Assembly: GCA_023634235.1 (NCBI GenBank)
Contig: JAMKCF010000016.1
Span: 8,107,366-8,171,365 of the forward strand
DNA: 64,000 bases
Source: Pisaster brevispinus
Lineage: Eukaryota; Echinodermata; Asteroidea; Forcipulatida; Asteriidae
Direction: 5' to 3'
The translations under genes and the position numbers were made by a program. Of this stretch, positions 11,718 to 21,730 are shown one piece after another; the stretch's first letter is position 1; each line of letters starts with the position of its first letter. The notes below the pieces were generated by a model, which saw nothing but the letters and a program-made list of their open reading frames with translations, was not told the origin of the DNA and searched no databases.

Positions 11718-11975
11718 AGTTATAAACCACAAGGAAAAATGACTGGATAAATGTTTTTTATGATTTTGGTTTGAACAAAGAAAAATTGACTAGAGCGGGA
11801 TTTGAACCAACGACATCCGGTTTAACGTACCGCCGCTTTATACCATCTAGGAAGTAAAAGGGAGACCGCCAACATTGGGCTAGACAGCTCAGGTAGTAGA
11901 GCGCTGCCACATTGAGCTGGAGGTCGTTGGTTCAAATCACGGTCTAGTCATTTTTTCTTTGTTCAACCCCAAATC
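11718..11975. mobile_element. Two tRNA-derived SINEs head to head
   Basis: 11718-11850 is a minus-strand copy (GTTTGAACAAAG, GAGCGGGATTTGAACCAACG, then ACATCCGG). 11862-11975 is a plus-strand copy (GGGAGACCGCCAAC, GGCTAGACAGCTCAG, GGAGGTCGTTGGTTCAAATC). Together they make an imperfect palindrome. Confidence 0.85.
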
Positions 11976-12029
11976 AAAATGGAAATTGGGTATTCGTTTG
12001 AGTGTCAAACCTGAGAAGCAGGCTTTTGT

Positions 12030-12262
12030 GTTGTTCAGTCGCGTTGTGTTGAGTGTTATGGTGTTTTGTGTTGTGTTGTTGTGTGGTGTGTTGTTGTGTT
12101 TTGTGTTGTGTTGTTGTGTGGTGTGTTGTGGTGTTTTGTGTTGTGTTGTCGTGTGGTGTGTTGTGGTGTTTTGTGTTGTGGTCTGTTGTGTCGTCTTGAG
12201 TTGTCATGAGTTGGCTTGTCTTGTGTCCTCGTCGTCGTCGTTGTTGTCGTTGTCGTCGTTGT
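12030..12262. repeat. G/T-rich simple repeat
   Basis: Long run of GTGTTGTGTTGTTGTGTGGT-type sequence, ending in a GTC/GTT trinucleotide part. Strongly strand-asymmetric (almost no A on the + strand). It generates meaningless long frames rich in Val/Cys or Thr/His. Confidence 0.9.
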
Positions 12263-12964
12263 ATAATGACCAAAACAAAAATGAAAGATCTTGACAGTCA
12301 CCGTACCGTGCGAGATTTTAGTACGCGTCGGGTACAGTAGAAGGTGGAAACTCTAAAAGCGTAAGCCGAATGCGGTGCGAAATTAAGTTTTTAATGCAAT
12401 TCTGTGTGAATTATTCGCTCCAGTTAAATCGTGCCCGACTTGTTAACGATTCTTCGATTTTCTAAGGGTCAAGCCGGTTTGCTCCGTAAATTCTGGATGA
12501 ATTGAGATGTTGGTGTGTCTTACTTATAAATCGACAGGAAAACTCTAAGGTCAAAATCAGTTCAGTATGGTTCACTTTTTTTCCAATGGATGAACCATTG
12601 AAAATGGAGGGGGGGCCCGCCCACAAATTTCTAACCTCACATTAATTTTGTATAAAATGCTTTGATACCCTACATGTGCAATTTTTTGTCAACATTGAAA
12701 GACGTTCGATTACATCACATTACAAAAAAAGAAGATCTTGTACAGAGAATGTTCAATTCATTCCTGAATTCTGATGATATTGAATTGAATTTTGACCAAC
12801 AAATTCTTCTTTTTGAATCTACAGATCCACTTTTTTTTTGTGCTGTCCGATGACGTCGCGTTTCAAATACCGCTCTGAAAGAGTATTAAATAAAGTGATA
12901 TTTTACACCATTCTAACGGGAGGTGAAGACTTCCAAATTTCCCACCACATAGACCTTTCCATAT
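12263..12964. other. No gene; remnant of long inverted-repeat family
   Basis: 12700-12940 echoes the element of 9651-10202 (TCTTGTACAGAGAATGTTCA, GATGACGTC, TTTTACACCATT). Otherwise nothing is recognised. Confidence 0.5.
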
Positions 12965-13235
12965 ATTTTTGATAAACAAACCGCGCTGGTTGGCATGGAC
13001 GGCCGAATGTTACCAAAGCATTCAATCTTGTTAAGGGATGTTTTAACCAAACTTAACATTTTCTGCGAACTTTCTATTAAATTAAACACCTCCCATGATG
13101 GATTGCCTTGTTTCCAACAAATTCAAACTGTTTTTGATTATCTGTGTACACTGTTACCAACCACAGCTATCTCTTTTTGTTTTGCATTTGTGGCATGAGT
13201 TTTCAAACCTCGGTTGGCCAAAACTCAGGCGTTGC
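12965..13235 (+). repeat. Dispersed repeat, copy 2 of 2
   Basis: Matches 6465-6740 along its length, for example GGCATGGACGGCCGAATGTT near the start and CTCGGTTGGCCAAAA near the end. Confidence 0.8.
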
Positions 13236-13373
13236 AATAAACAGGTCTTTTGGCAAATTCGTGCATCACAAATCTCATTTTGACCTTGGAGCCCCTCTTT
13301 AAATTCTTTACCGTCTGCTGTACCTCACCACTCGGCTCGTTAAACCGTGAACATTTAAGAGGCACTGCCGTCC

Positions 13374-13441
13374 TGATCACAGCGAGTCTGTGGCCAGATC
13401 TGAACTCCCATGTCCAGCCACAGACTCGCATATATGATCAC
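13374..13441. repeat. 68-bp palindrome
   Basis: Arms TGATCACAGCGAGTCTGTGG and CCACAGACTCGCATATATGA with a loop that includes CCAGATCTGAACTCCC. Confidence 0.8.
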
Positions 13442-13659
13442 GACGACATTTCCCCTTTGAATAACCCTTAAAATGCGTTAAGAGCCAAACATAATTTGCG
13501 CGCGAATCCTTGCATGGACCATTAGATCGGCTACCACACCATCTAAGGTATATTGAAAACATACCTTCTGTGCATTTCTCAACAACCTCTACATCTAAAG
13601 TGACTTTTTTACATTCCCAAATATTATCTAGAATTATGTCAGTTCATTAGTTACGCAGT

Positions 13660-13765
13660 AATTGATTTATTAAACAAACACCCCAACACCCCAACAAACA
13701 AACACAAAAAATAAATAAATAAACAAACAAACAAACACCCCGACAAACTACCAAACAAACAAAAG
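13660..13765. repeat. AAAC-type simple repeat
   Basis: AAACAAACACCCCAACA-like run with AAATAAATAAAC. A similar run occurs at 28115-28240. Confidence 0.85.
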
Positions 13766-13827
13766 TGCACATTATTGTCTGTTTGGAAATTGCTTTTTTA
13801 GTGACGGACCCCGTATAAGCCTTTTTG

Positions 13828-13915
13828 ACATGGTGGATACTATAAGAGTGCACTGTTTGGTTTAAATTTGTACAGACAAAATCACCCAAACCAAGTCCAC
13901 CATATCTTAAAATGG
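13828..13915. repeat. Fragment of GATATGGTGGAC repeat family
   Basis: GAGTGCACTGTTTGGTTTA and CCACCATATCTTAAAATGG match 30246-30358 (GAGTGCACCGTTTGGTTTG, CCACCATATCTCAAAATGG). The arms are inverted around a short centre. Confidence 0.7.
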
Positions 13916-14486
13916 TTTTTTGGTTTTTCTGCATGAACACACGGCAAGGACGTTCTGGCTCTCTCCAAACACCCATAGATCAATCACATCGACGTACAGG
14001 CACGCGGTCACCCACGGGCACACGCAAACCTCAAACGAACCAAGTGTAAAGCAAATAAAATATGCACCAGGTTTGTCCTACATACGCAACCCAAATCGAA
14101 TAGTCATCTTAAAATGATGTCCCCCGGAGGAGTATTTCGAATTATTACAAATTTCTCAAATTCCTTCATTCTTCATTTGCCGTATAGGTCACACAAATAG
14201 GGTCGGATATCTTTTGCCGTTCCTCTCATTTGATTACATTTGATCTCATTTGATTACATTGCCTGGGATTTTAGCCTCGGGTATTGGATCTTCAAGCGCT
14301 ATGAGCGCTATCCTTTTCGACCACCCGGGTGTCAATCAGGTTTCTTGGCATCCAATTCTCAACTGTCACAAAATTCCGAAGGGTCGTTGAAAAGAAATAA
14401 TTAAAACACAATTCTGAAAAAATGGGTCAAGTTGTGCATGTCAAAACACAGCCCGGTTTTCAGCGCAGAACTATATTTAAAAAAAA
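13916..14486. other. No feature recognised
   Basis: Only a short repeated CATTTGATTACATTTGAT motif near 14227. Confidence 0.4.
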
Positions 14487-14715
14487 TGAGAAGTAGCACC
14501 ACAAGGCCGGACGGCCACTTCAAGGTGAGTGCTGCACTTTCGGCTGTCCACCCAAATCAACTGCCACCAGGGACACGTTGCCACCCACTCAAGGGGCTGA
14601 AACAAGGTTAACCCCTTCACAGTCCGTAATGGTAATATATGTCGTCCACTAGGAGCCTGGCTGGTAGAGCAGAATGCACTACCTTCCCTAACATAACGTC
14701 CCGAGTGAAGCATAA
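14487..14715 (-). mobile_element. Class II tRNA-derived SINE, body and tail only
   Basis: CCACAAGGCCGGACGGCCAC, CTTCACAGTCCGTAATGGTA, GTCGTCCACTAGGAGCCTGG and TGGTAGAGCAGAATGCACTA are reverse complements of the body of 55253-55590. The tRNA head is missing. Confidence 0.85.
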
Positions 14716-14899
14716 TACGTTTTACGTTTTACGTTTTACTTTGTAAACAAAATCACAGCGCTAACAAAAACTGAATCAGAGAAAAAAAAACCACCATAGT
14801 ATTACTAATGATTAATTAAGAAAAAGACAGTTTAAAAATATTTTTTAAAATTGAACAATTGAGCAAGCAAACTTCATGTGTGGGCTTACGGGAGCGCCC

Positions 14900-15560
14900 T
14901 TGTGGGGTATTTTCAACAATAGCACAATGAACTCTGCAAAAGAATTATTTGTTCAACCTGGACCCTACAAGAGAATTCTTTAGAAAAGGGAATAATAGAA
15001 CAACAATAGCAGGACCCCACAATCCCGATCCGTGAGATTGTGATTTCATATTCACTATGGAGACCGAGAACAAAACAAAAAAAGGGAACACAAAGGGTCT
15101 TCATAAGGAAATTCTAAGGACCGGGTTGCTCCACTAGGAATTTTGTGTACAAAGTCTATGGGAGGTTCTTAACTACAGGGACAAAGAAAAGAACCATAGA
15201 TGTCTCCACAGGGATGCAAAAAATAGATCGTGTGTGTGTGAGCGTGTCTACCCATTGAAACCGAGGACTTTAACAAAAGGAATCCGGTGTTTGACAGAGC
15301 GAGGACGTTCTCGCTTTGCTTTCGTGTACAAAACCAATGGGGACGTCGCAAAAAAGTCAAACAATGGGAGAACAAAGAGAAGTCCTCGATTCACAAACAT
15401 GAACATGTCTACGCATTCAAACCGAGGACTTTAACAATTAGGGATCCAGGAAAATGACATATCGGGGACAGTCGTATGTTTGTTTCGTGTACAAAACCAA
15501 TGGGAACGTCGCTTAAAAAACTAAGTCCAAACCATGGGATGTCCTCGGTTTACACAATTT
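14900..15560 (-). mobile_element. Unnamed dispersed element, copy 1
   Basis: Contains TTCTTTAGAAAAGGGAATAA (about 14978) and two copies of TCGTGTACAAAACCAATGGG-like sequence (15323, 15486; internal unit about 163 bp). The same blocks occur in reverse order and sense at 32150-32700, which marks two copies of one element. Confidence 0.7.
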
Positions 15561-16424
15561 ACAAACATGGGTGTGTGTGAGGGTGTGAATGTGGGTGGAG
15601 GGTTGTTGTTCCATTCCTTATCAGCAAAGGCTGCGAATGTTCTGTCTCCAGCACGGATGTGAGTTCTTGGGTATGTAACTATGTTAACGGAAATGATCCA
15701 AATTGGAGCAGAGACTCGAAGATGCATGAAGGTTGTCAGAAGCATTTTATCAGGGCGGCTTAATCGTGCCCGGACCCCACACTGCGAAGAGCTTTGCCTT
15801 CGCGCTCCTTATTCTACTGCTCGTGATGATGTAACTTTAACTCAACTCCTTGCGCGCCTTGTCTATTTTAATGAGTGACTTGCATGGCCACCTCGTCGCC
15901 ATGGGTATTAAATGCACTACGGCGTCAACACTGGCATATCGTGTTCTTCGCCCAGTCGTACACATCATTACGTGACTTGTGCATGACAAACAGAGCTATG
16001 GAGAGTCATATACGCAGTATCTGATACCAGCTTGGTTTGAAGTCGCAATGATATGCAAGTGGACGAGCCGAGGTAAGAGCCTCAACAATTCTCACCCCCG
16101 CATTTCTTTCGAATTCCGCGCACGATGACTTGTCTAGATTTTAAACAAAGCAAACATTCCCTTCCAAAACCCTCTTCGAGCAGAGATTATTGCAGATGGT
16201 TTAATGCAAAACGAAAATGCCAAAAGCACGACCCGTCTGGCTCCCACCTCGCACCACGCTTTACACTAACCCCTTGTTAAATTTTGCCGTTTCCCGGGAA
16301 GAGCGATATAAACAGTTTAGTACTTTTCTTCCTGCAAATCAAGTGATAAAAGTTTCAAGTTCGTATAGAAAAATCAGATAACTCAGGGGAGAAAGTACAT
16401 CCCTTGTAAGAAAAAACACAAACA
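15561..16424. other. No gene recognised
   Basis: A 65-codon frame at 15681-15878 (GC-richer than its surroundings) shows no family signature. A donor-like GAG/GTAAGA at 16069 has no open frame before it. Confidence 0.4.
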
Positions 16425-17041
16425 TTGTGAGAAAATCACGCAAATTTTATATATATATATATATAAAAATAATACTGCGGCACTTTTACGTAAAGCGTGA
16501 CGTGTATAAAAGCTGCTTTTTTGTTTTGCTAATTACCACGGAAACAAAACCCAGCTTTACGTCACTTTAAAATTAAGCCTCAGGCTGAGATTTGACTAAA
16601 CAATTTATTTTTCCCCAAATAATTATTAAAACTCAAACTTTCAATCACGTACCGTACACTGTACAATACTTTGAAAAGATTGCAACACTCAATCTGTTGT
16701 CAAATTGACGGTAACTAAAATAATTTTAATATTAGATACACTTGTTCTTATAGTTATCAGATAAATCGGATTTAAATTACCTAGGTTTATATATTAATAT
16801 GAGCATTGTGAGAGCAACACGCACAACAAAAAACTACTGTAGCATTGACGTATACCGTGACGGGTATACAATCGTGTTTTTGTTTTGCTACCCACAGGAA
16901 AAACTCCCTAGCTATACCTTAAATTAAATCTCAGGCTATAAGTAAAAATTAACTGAATTTTCAGAATGCAAGCCTTCAATCATGGACACCTACATTAAAA
17001 AGATCGCATCGGCCGATTTGTTGTCAAATTGACGGTAAATA
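16425..17041 (+). repeat. Imperfect direct duplication, about 300 bp
   Basis: 16425-16712 and 16801-17041 share ATTGTGAGA, CGTGACG, TTTTTGTTTTGCTA, CTCAGGCT and TGTTGTCAAATTGACGGTAA in order. An AT dinucleotide run lies in the first copy (16449-16465). Confidence 0.75.
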
Positions 17042-17149
17042 ATTTCTTAAAAATATATGATAGCTATATTCCTTTAAAAGTTCAGGAACTTAGCATCTTT
17101 TAACTGAGACACTGAAAAAGGTGCAGAGAGTGTGCAAAACCTATTGGAG

Positions 17150-17400
17150 AATAGAACTTAAGCACATGATGTCATTTGAGTATGGGGCCCTCACCAAGAG
17201 GTCAAAAGCAGGTTTTTCGTTGATGGCCAGTCCTGTTCGCCGCGCGTTTCCTTTATTTAATCCTCGATTAACCTCTAAGATGGCGGCTTGATGACATCAA
17301 TGTATAAGGTCCATAATAATTTTAATAGAGACCATAGAACTTCATGCATTGACGTCATTAAGCCGCCATCTTAGAGGTAAAACGGTAACGAAACTTTCCG
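17150..17400. mobile_element. CRE-type MITE: one reversed copy and one half copy
   Basis: 17150-17315 is a diverged minus-orientation copy (GAACTTAAGCACATGATGTC ... GATGGCGGCTTGATGACATC). 17330-17400 is the left half in plus orientation (CATGCATTGACGTCATTAAG, CCGCCATCTTAGAGGTAAAA). Confidence 0.8.
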
Positions 17401-17754
17401 CTGTACATGGTGTTACAGCAAACCTTACTAGATTGTATCTCCACCAAGCAAAGTTTCAAATCCTACTCCTGTACATGGCGTGACAACAATAAGTAGATTT
17501 TTTCTAAACCATATTTTCCAATCCTACTTAGGGAGGGTGTATAATTACCGTTTAATACCAGGGATCTCCACAAAAACAAGTGAATTCTAGTCTAACATTA
17601 CTTTGCAAGCATCAAACCCAACAAAACAAAACGACAGGACATCAATCACTTTGAAGGCGCTTGTTAATACCTATGAAAAGCTTTTGTCGTCATGACTTTA
17701 CGAAAACATCCATTATAAGCGATTAAGGATGTCACAGACAGATGACCCCAACTT
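17401..17754. other. Short direct repeat, otherwise unassigned
   Basis: TGTACATGG(T/C)GT(T/G)ACA occurs at about 17403 and 17471, each followed by a TTTC.AATCCTACT-like end (an 80-bp unit). Confidence 0.5.
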
Positions 17755-18060
17755 TATTGAATGTTATACTCTTTTGTAGTTGAAGATGCACCACTTTCAC
17801 AGGATTATGCCGTCTGTAGTTGAATAAAATCTGCAAACTAATTAACGACGAACAAAAGTACATGTAGTTAGTAGCTAAACAGTGCACTGTGGGGTCAGCA
17901 TCACACAATTTTATCATATTTCCCATATCTCATATCATGTTATTTAATAGTTGAAGCTGCATCATTTTTACTGGATTATGCCATCTTAAATTGAATAAAA
18001 TCTGCAAATTAATTAACGACGAGCGCAATAGGCCTAGTTAGTGGGTAAGCATGCAGCACA
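17755..18060 (+). repeat. Two tandem copies of a 177-bp unit
   Basis: GTTGAAG(A/C)TGCA(C/T)CA, GGATTATGCC and TTGAATAAAATCTGCAAA with ATTAACGACGA recur in order about 177 bp apart. Confidence 0.8.
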
Positions 18061-18087
18061 CACTACTGTCAGATATACCACACGAAA

Positions 18088-18237
18088 TAGACTGTGCAAG
18101 TCTCGCGCGTATTCGAACATTGGGATCCGTTAAAGCGCGTGAGTTTGTTTCTTTAACGCGTTAAAGCAATGTACGTCCGTGGGACCACAGTGGTCCCAAA
18201 CATGTTCAAATACGCGCGAGACTTGCACGGTCTATGG
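18088..18237. mobile_element. MITE, GTGCAAGTCTCGCGCG family
   Basis: Ends GACTGTGCAAGTCTCGCGCG and CGCGCGAGACTTGCACGGTC; inner symmetry CGTTAAAGCG and GTGGGACCACAGTGGTCCCA. A second copy is at 39838-39983. Confidence 0.9.
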
Positions 18238-18782
18238 TATTGAAAGAGGGCGTGATCACCTGTCATGTTTAAACATCTGCTAACAACGTTACGTTAACGA
18301 ATCACAATATGTGATGAGAACTTTGCAAAAATCCTTGCCGATTCTGTACAGAATCACCACAAAAAATTCAACGCCTAATCCCAAACGTGGACCTAAGATC
18401 TAGAAATCATTTTAAAATTTGACAAATAAAAACTGACAAAATGTTTGAGCATTCACGAACGATGAAGTAGGACCAGAGACATGCAGAGACTTGTGCCTGG
18501 GCTAAATAATCTCATTACACTTTAGGATATGCAGGATATCATTCAATTTCACGCCTGCCTCGTTCAAATCAAACTTAAATTGCGTAGATTGTTATTCAAC
18601 AATCAACAAGAATAATTCAATTTCAAGCATTTTATTAGCTTCACCCATCCCTGTAACAGGTAATTCTCCTAAAGCTATTCTAGACAGGGCTGGTCTTCAA
18701 CAAGGCACTGATGTACAAAACGTGCAACACAACACCCACTGCATGTCTGTGAAAGTGGCCCAACAAAGGTGGTATATATAGT
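18238..18782. other. No feature recognised
   Basis: No conserved frame or repeat seen. Confidence 0.4.
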
Positions 18783-19085
18783 AGAATAGGGTTGCAATAT
18801 GACGTAAATCGGCCATCTTTACGGGCAATTTGGAACACACAGTCATGCGTTTCGCGTGAGAACGGCGTACGTACACGCCTGCACTTTTCCTGTCTTTCAT
18901 CAAAAGATGGTGGCCACTGACGTCATGTGCAATCCATCCATTGATCTCCATTAATATTGATGGAGATCAATGAATCCATCTATTGGTTAGTAAACAGTGC
19001 GGCTGCGTTGATAATTTGAGCCCTTGACACGCCTGCAAGCCAGAATGCAATTTGCCCGTAAAGATGACGACTATTGGGAACCATC
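18783..19085. mobile_element. MITE, CCATCTTTACGGGCAATTTG family
   Basis: Ends GTTGCAATATGACGTAAATC and CCATCTTTACGGGCAATTTG are mirrored by CAATTTGCCCGTAAAGATG. It carries an internal palindrome TTGATCTCCATTAATATTGA TGGAGATCAA near 18940-18971, likely a smaller insertion or duplication. The second copy is at 60348-60563. Confidence 0.85.
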
Positions 19086-21592
19086 TATAACTAATCATGT
19101 TCATTCTCCTGAAGACGAGCAAAGTATCCTGCTCGAAACGTAGAGAACACACTGGCTTTTCTCAGAGCCACCACTTCTTTCAAAGGAGATATCACAAGGT
19201 TGTACCCGCAAGTCTCTCACTTCCATTAGTAATCCCTCCACACCATGCAAAGCTTCAAATTTAATTTAAAGGTGGTCTATGTTTGACCATCTGCTGAGGA
19301 TGCCAGAGGATACATCTGCACAGAAATCCTAGGAATTCACCGTGGTAGGAGCCAACAGGTACATTGCTCGCAGAGATCGACATTGTTCAAACTTACTCAG
19401 TTTACTTCGGTCTGACCTCAAAGATGCATGAATGGGGACACTGGGAGAGGGAAGAAACCAAAGGAGATAAAAAGGATGCTCGCTGAGGACAAATGCAGGA
19501 ACATTGAGAGAGGAAAGAAACCGAAGGAGCTAAAAAGATGCTAGCTTTGGACAAGAAGAAGTGGATTAAAATGAAGAAAGACGGATTACAACTTGTATAG
19601 GATGTTTCAACTGCTTCAGTTGCCGAACACAGTAAACATCATCCCTGTAACAGATGCATTTAATTTCAAATTATCCTTATAGGGTTCATTCCGTTTAGTT
19701 TGAACCAGTTGTTAGGGGTTGATCAGTCATTTATAAAGTCCGTAAATGGTTTTAAATTCTTAACTAAGTTTTCAGAGAGATAAGATGGCGGGACGTAGCA
19801 CAAGAGCGAAAATTTCCCATGACAAGTGTGTGCGATTGTTTAACTATCCCCAAACATTATGGCCTATTCGTGCCCACATTGTGACCAGCACGGCAAGAGA
19901 TCGATAGGTGAATCAATGTATACAAATTTACAACAACAAAAACCCCAGGAGAAACAGAACAGTCAACAAAAGTAAACATCCCAAAAGGTACTCTTGTGAG
20001 ATTTATTCAAGACTGACTGATTTTATTTATTTTTTCCTCTCTAAAATTATGTTTGGCTGAGTTATGAAATTGCGTTAATGACCACTTGCGTAGGCCCCCT
20101 TTGCTGAGGTCAAACAAAAGCTCAGCTAATGATTTGTTTTCTTTTAATCTCAGTGAGGGCGCTGTTTTTTGAGCTTGCGACGTCACACACAAGGATCCAA
20201 TGTTGTGACTTTCTTGGGTCAAGATAAAAGGAAAAGCCAAAGGTCCCAAATATAAGAAAGTCCAAACAAAGGGAGTTGCAATTCCGGCACTAATTGTCAA
20301 GTACCACAAGTAACTCGAGGGGATAAAACACAAAAACACATAGCGGTACATAAAAGACAAAATCAATCGGCAATGAAATGCACCGAAGCTGGATTCGATT
20401 CCATGTAGAACTAAATGCTGCTAATGCAATAAACATTGTGTTACGATATTACATTATGAGAAATTAGTTCGACATGGGATCGTAATGGTATTGAACAATT
20501 AAAATGTTGTTGTTGCTGTTGTTGTTGTTTCTGCATAGTTAAAACGTTAATTCTTTGCTTAGGCTCCAGAATAAAATACATTGTTTGGAGAAAAAAGAAG
20601 AAGAAAAAAACTAGAGCGAAGCATCTTTCCATGAAATATATTGCATGCCACCAACTTAAAGAAAAATAATATGATTATAGGTTTGAAACATAAAATAAAA
20701 TCACAACTGAAACTACATCGGTCAAAGACATTCAACTTCGCGACCGCGTGTCCTTGATTGTATTAAGCTAAGAGCTTTTTATAAATCCACAGGATGGGCG
20801 TCCTCGTGGGATACGGAATTATAGTGTTAATCTAACTTATTTCTGCTTGGACAAAACGATAATACGTTTCAACTAACAGTAGAAATCGGGAAGCAACACA
20901 AAGTTCTGCCAAGGACTCGAACGCGATCACCTTGACCGTTAGATCTAAGGTAGGCTTACGGTAAATAAGACGAGAAGGCTTTCTCGTAGCTGTTTACAAG
21001 ATTGAGGGAAGAGTTCACTTCTTATTAATAAAGGTTTCAAGGAATTTTTTGTTGTTGTTGTTTTCGAAGCCTATTGCTAAAACATCTGTGATTTCACGAT
21101 GAAGGAGTTCCAAGTACCCCGTAATTATACGGGTAACATTTTTCTTCCCCCCCCCCCTCGCTTTTTATGCATCGTCTACGGAATCTAACCATAAGTACAC
21201 AAAAACAAAACAGAACTGTAATAGCAAGCATCTGTAAATAAGGACAGTGTATCACGAGAAGAAGAAGAAAGATAAGACTTCATTGTTTGGAACTAATTTC
21301 AGCCGAGTGAATATTATTTTTGAAATAACTGGGACGAAATAATTATTTCGGTTTGGAATTTTTATTTTATTATATAGGCCCTATTAATTGTTTCTTTACA
21401 AAACGGGACGAAATGATAAAAGTTTGTTTTATGTTTTATTTTTTTTTTACAAAAAAGAAAGATACTGGATTGCACCCTGATTCGGGTACCGGTTTCCTTC
21501 TATAAAGCCGATGTTTTATCGGCATCGAATGTCACAATGTAAAGTTTGATTTAGCCACAACTATGTTCTCCTGGGTTGTTTTTTCCCCCCAG
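19086..21592. other. No gene recognised; minor repeats
   Basis: A 65-bp direct duplication lies at 19431-19560 (GAAGAAACC.AAGGAG, AAAAGGATGCTCGCT). A remnant related to the CRE-type MITE lies near 20090-20205 (TCAGTGAGGGCGCTGTTTTT, GCGACGTCACAC). No upstream receptor exon with a signal peptide was found. Confidence 0.5.
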
Positions 21593-21730
21593 TGCCGGCC
21601 TGGAGACGGAATGAAAGGTTTTTTCGAGCTCCTGTACGAGGAGCCAACCAAGCTCATGATTCTTGGGGCAAGCTGCTCGGTAGTGTCACAACCCGTAGCG
21701 GAGACAAGCAAACATTGGAACCTTGTGCAG
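21593..21730 (+). CDS. GABBR2-like: GABA-B receptor exon 1 of those found (Venus-flytrap lobe 1)
   Basis: Acceptor CCCCAG at 21592, donor CAG/GTGAGT at 21731, phase 0 at both ends, 46 codons. It begins with the Cys that starts this exon in the family (CRPGDGMKG) and contains PTKLMILGASCSVVS and the closing HWNLVQ. The CS pair followed by VVS aligns with the loop that carries a GABA-contacting Ser in subunit 1. No initiator ATG belongs to the model: an upstream in-frame ATG at 21563 lies in the intron's pyrimidine tract. Confidence 0.93.

Noticed and set aside
11959..12301. Long frames on both strands in the G/T-rich tract
   Set aside because: Composition artefact: Val/Cys-rich on one strand, Thr/His-rich on the other, from a simple repeat.
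15681..15878. 65-codon frame with Arg-rich sequence
   Set aside because: No homologue recognised and no splice sites; GC-richer patch only.
20007..20366. 119-codon minus-strand frame with hydrophobic start
   Set aside because: No recognised family, overlaps a remnant of the CRE-type MITE, and no splice or start support.
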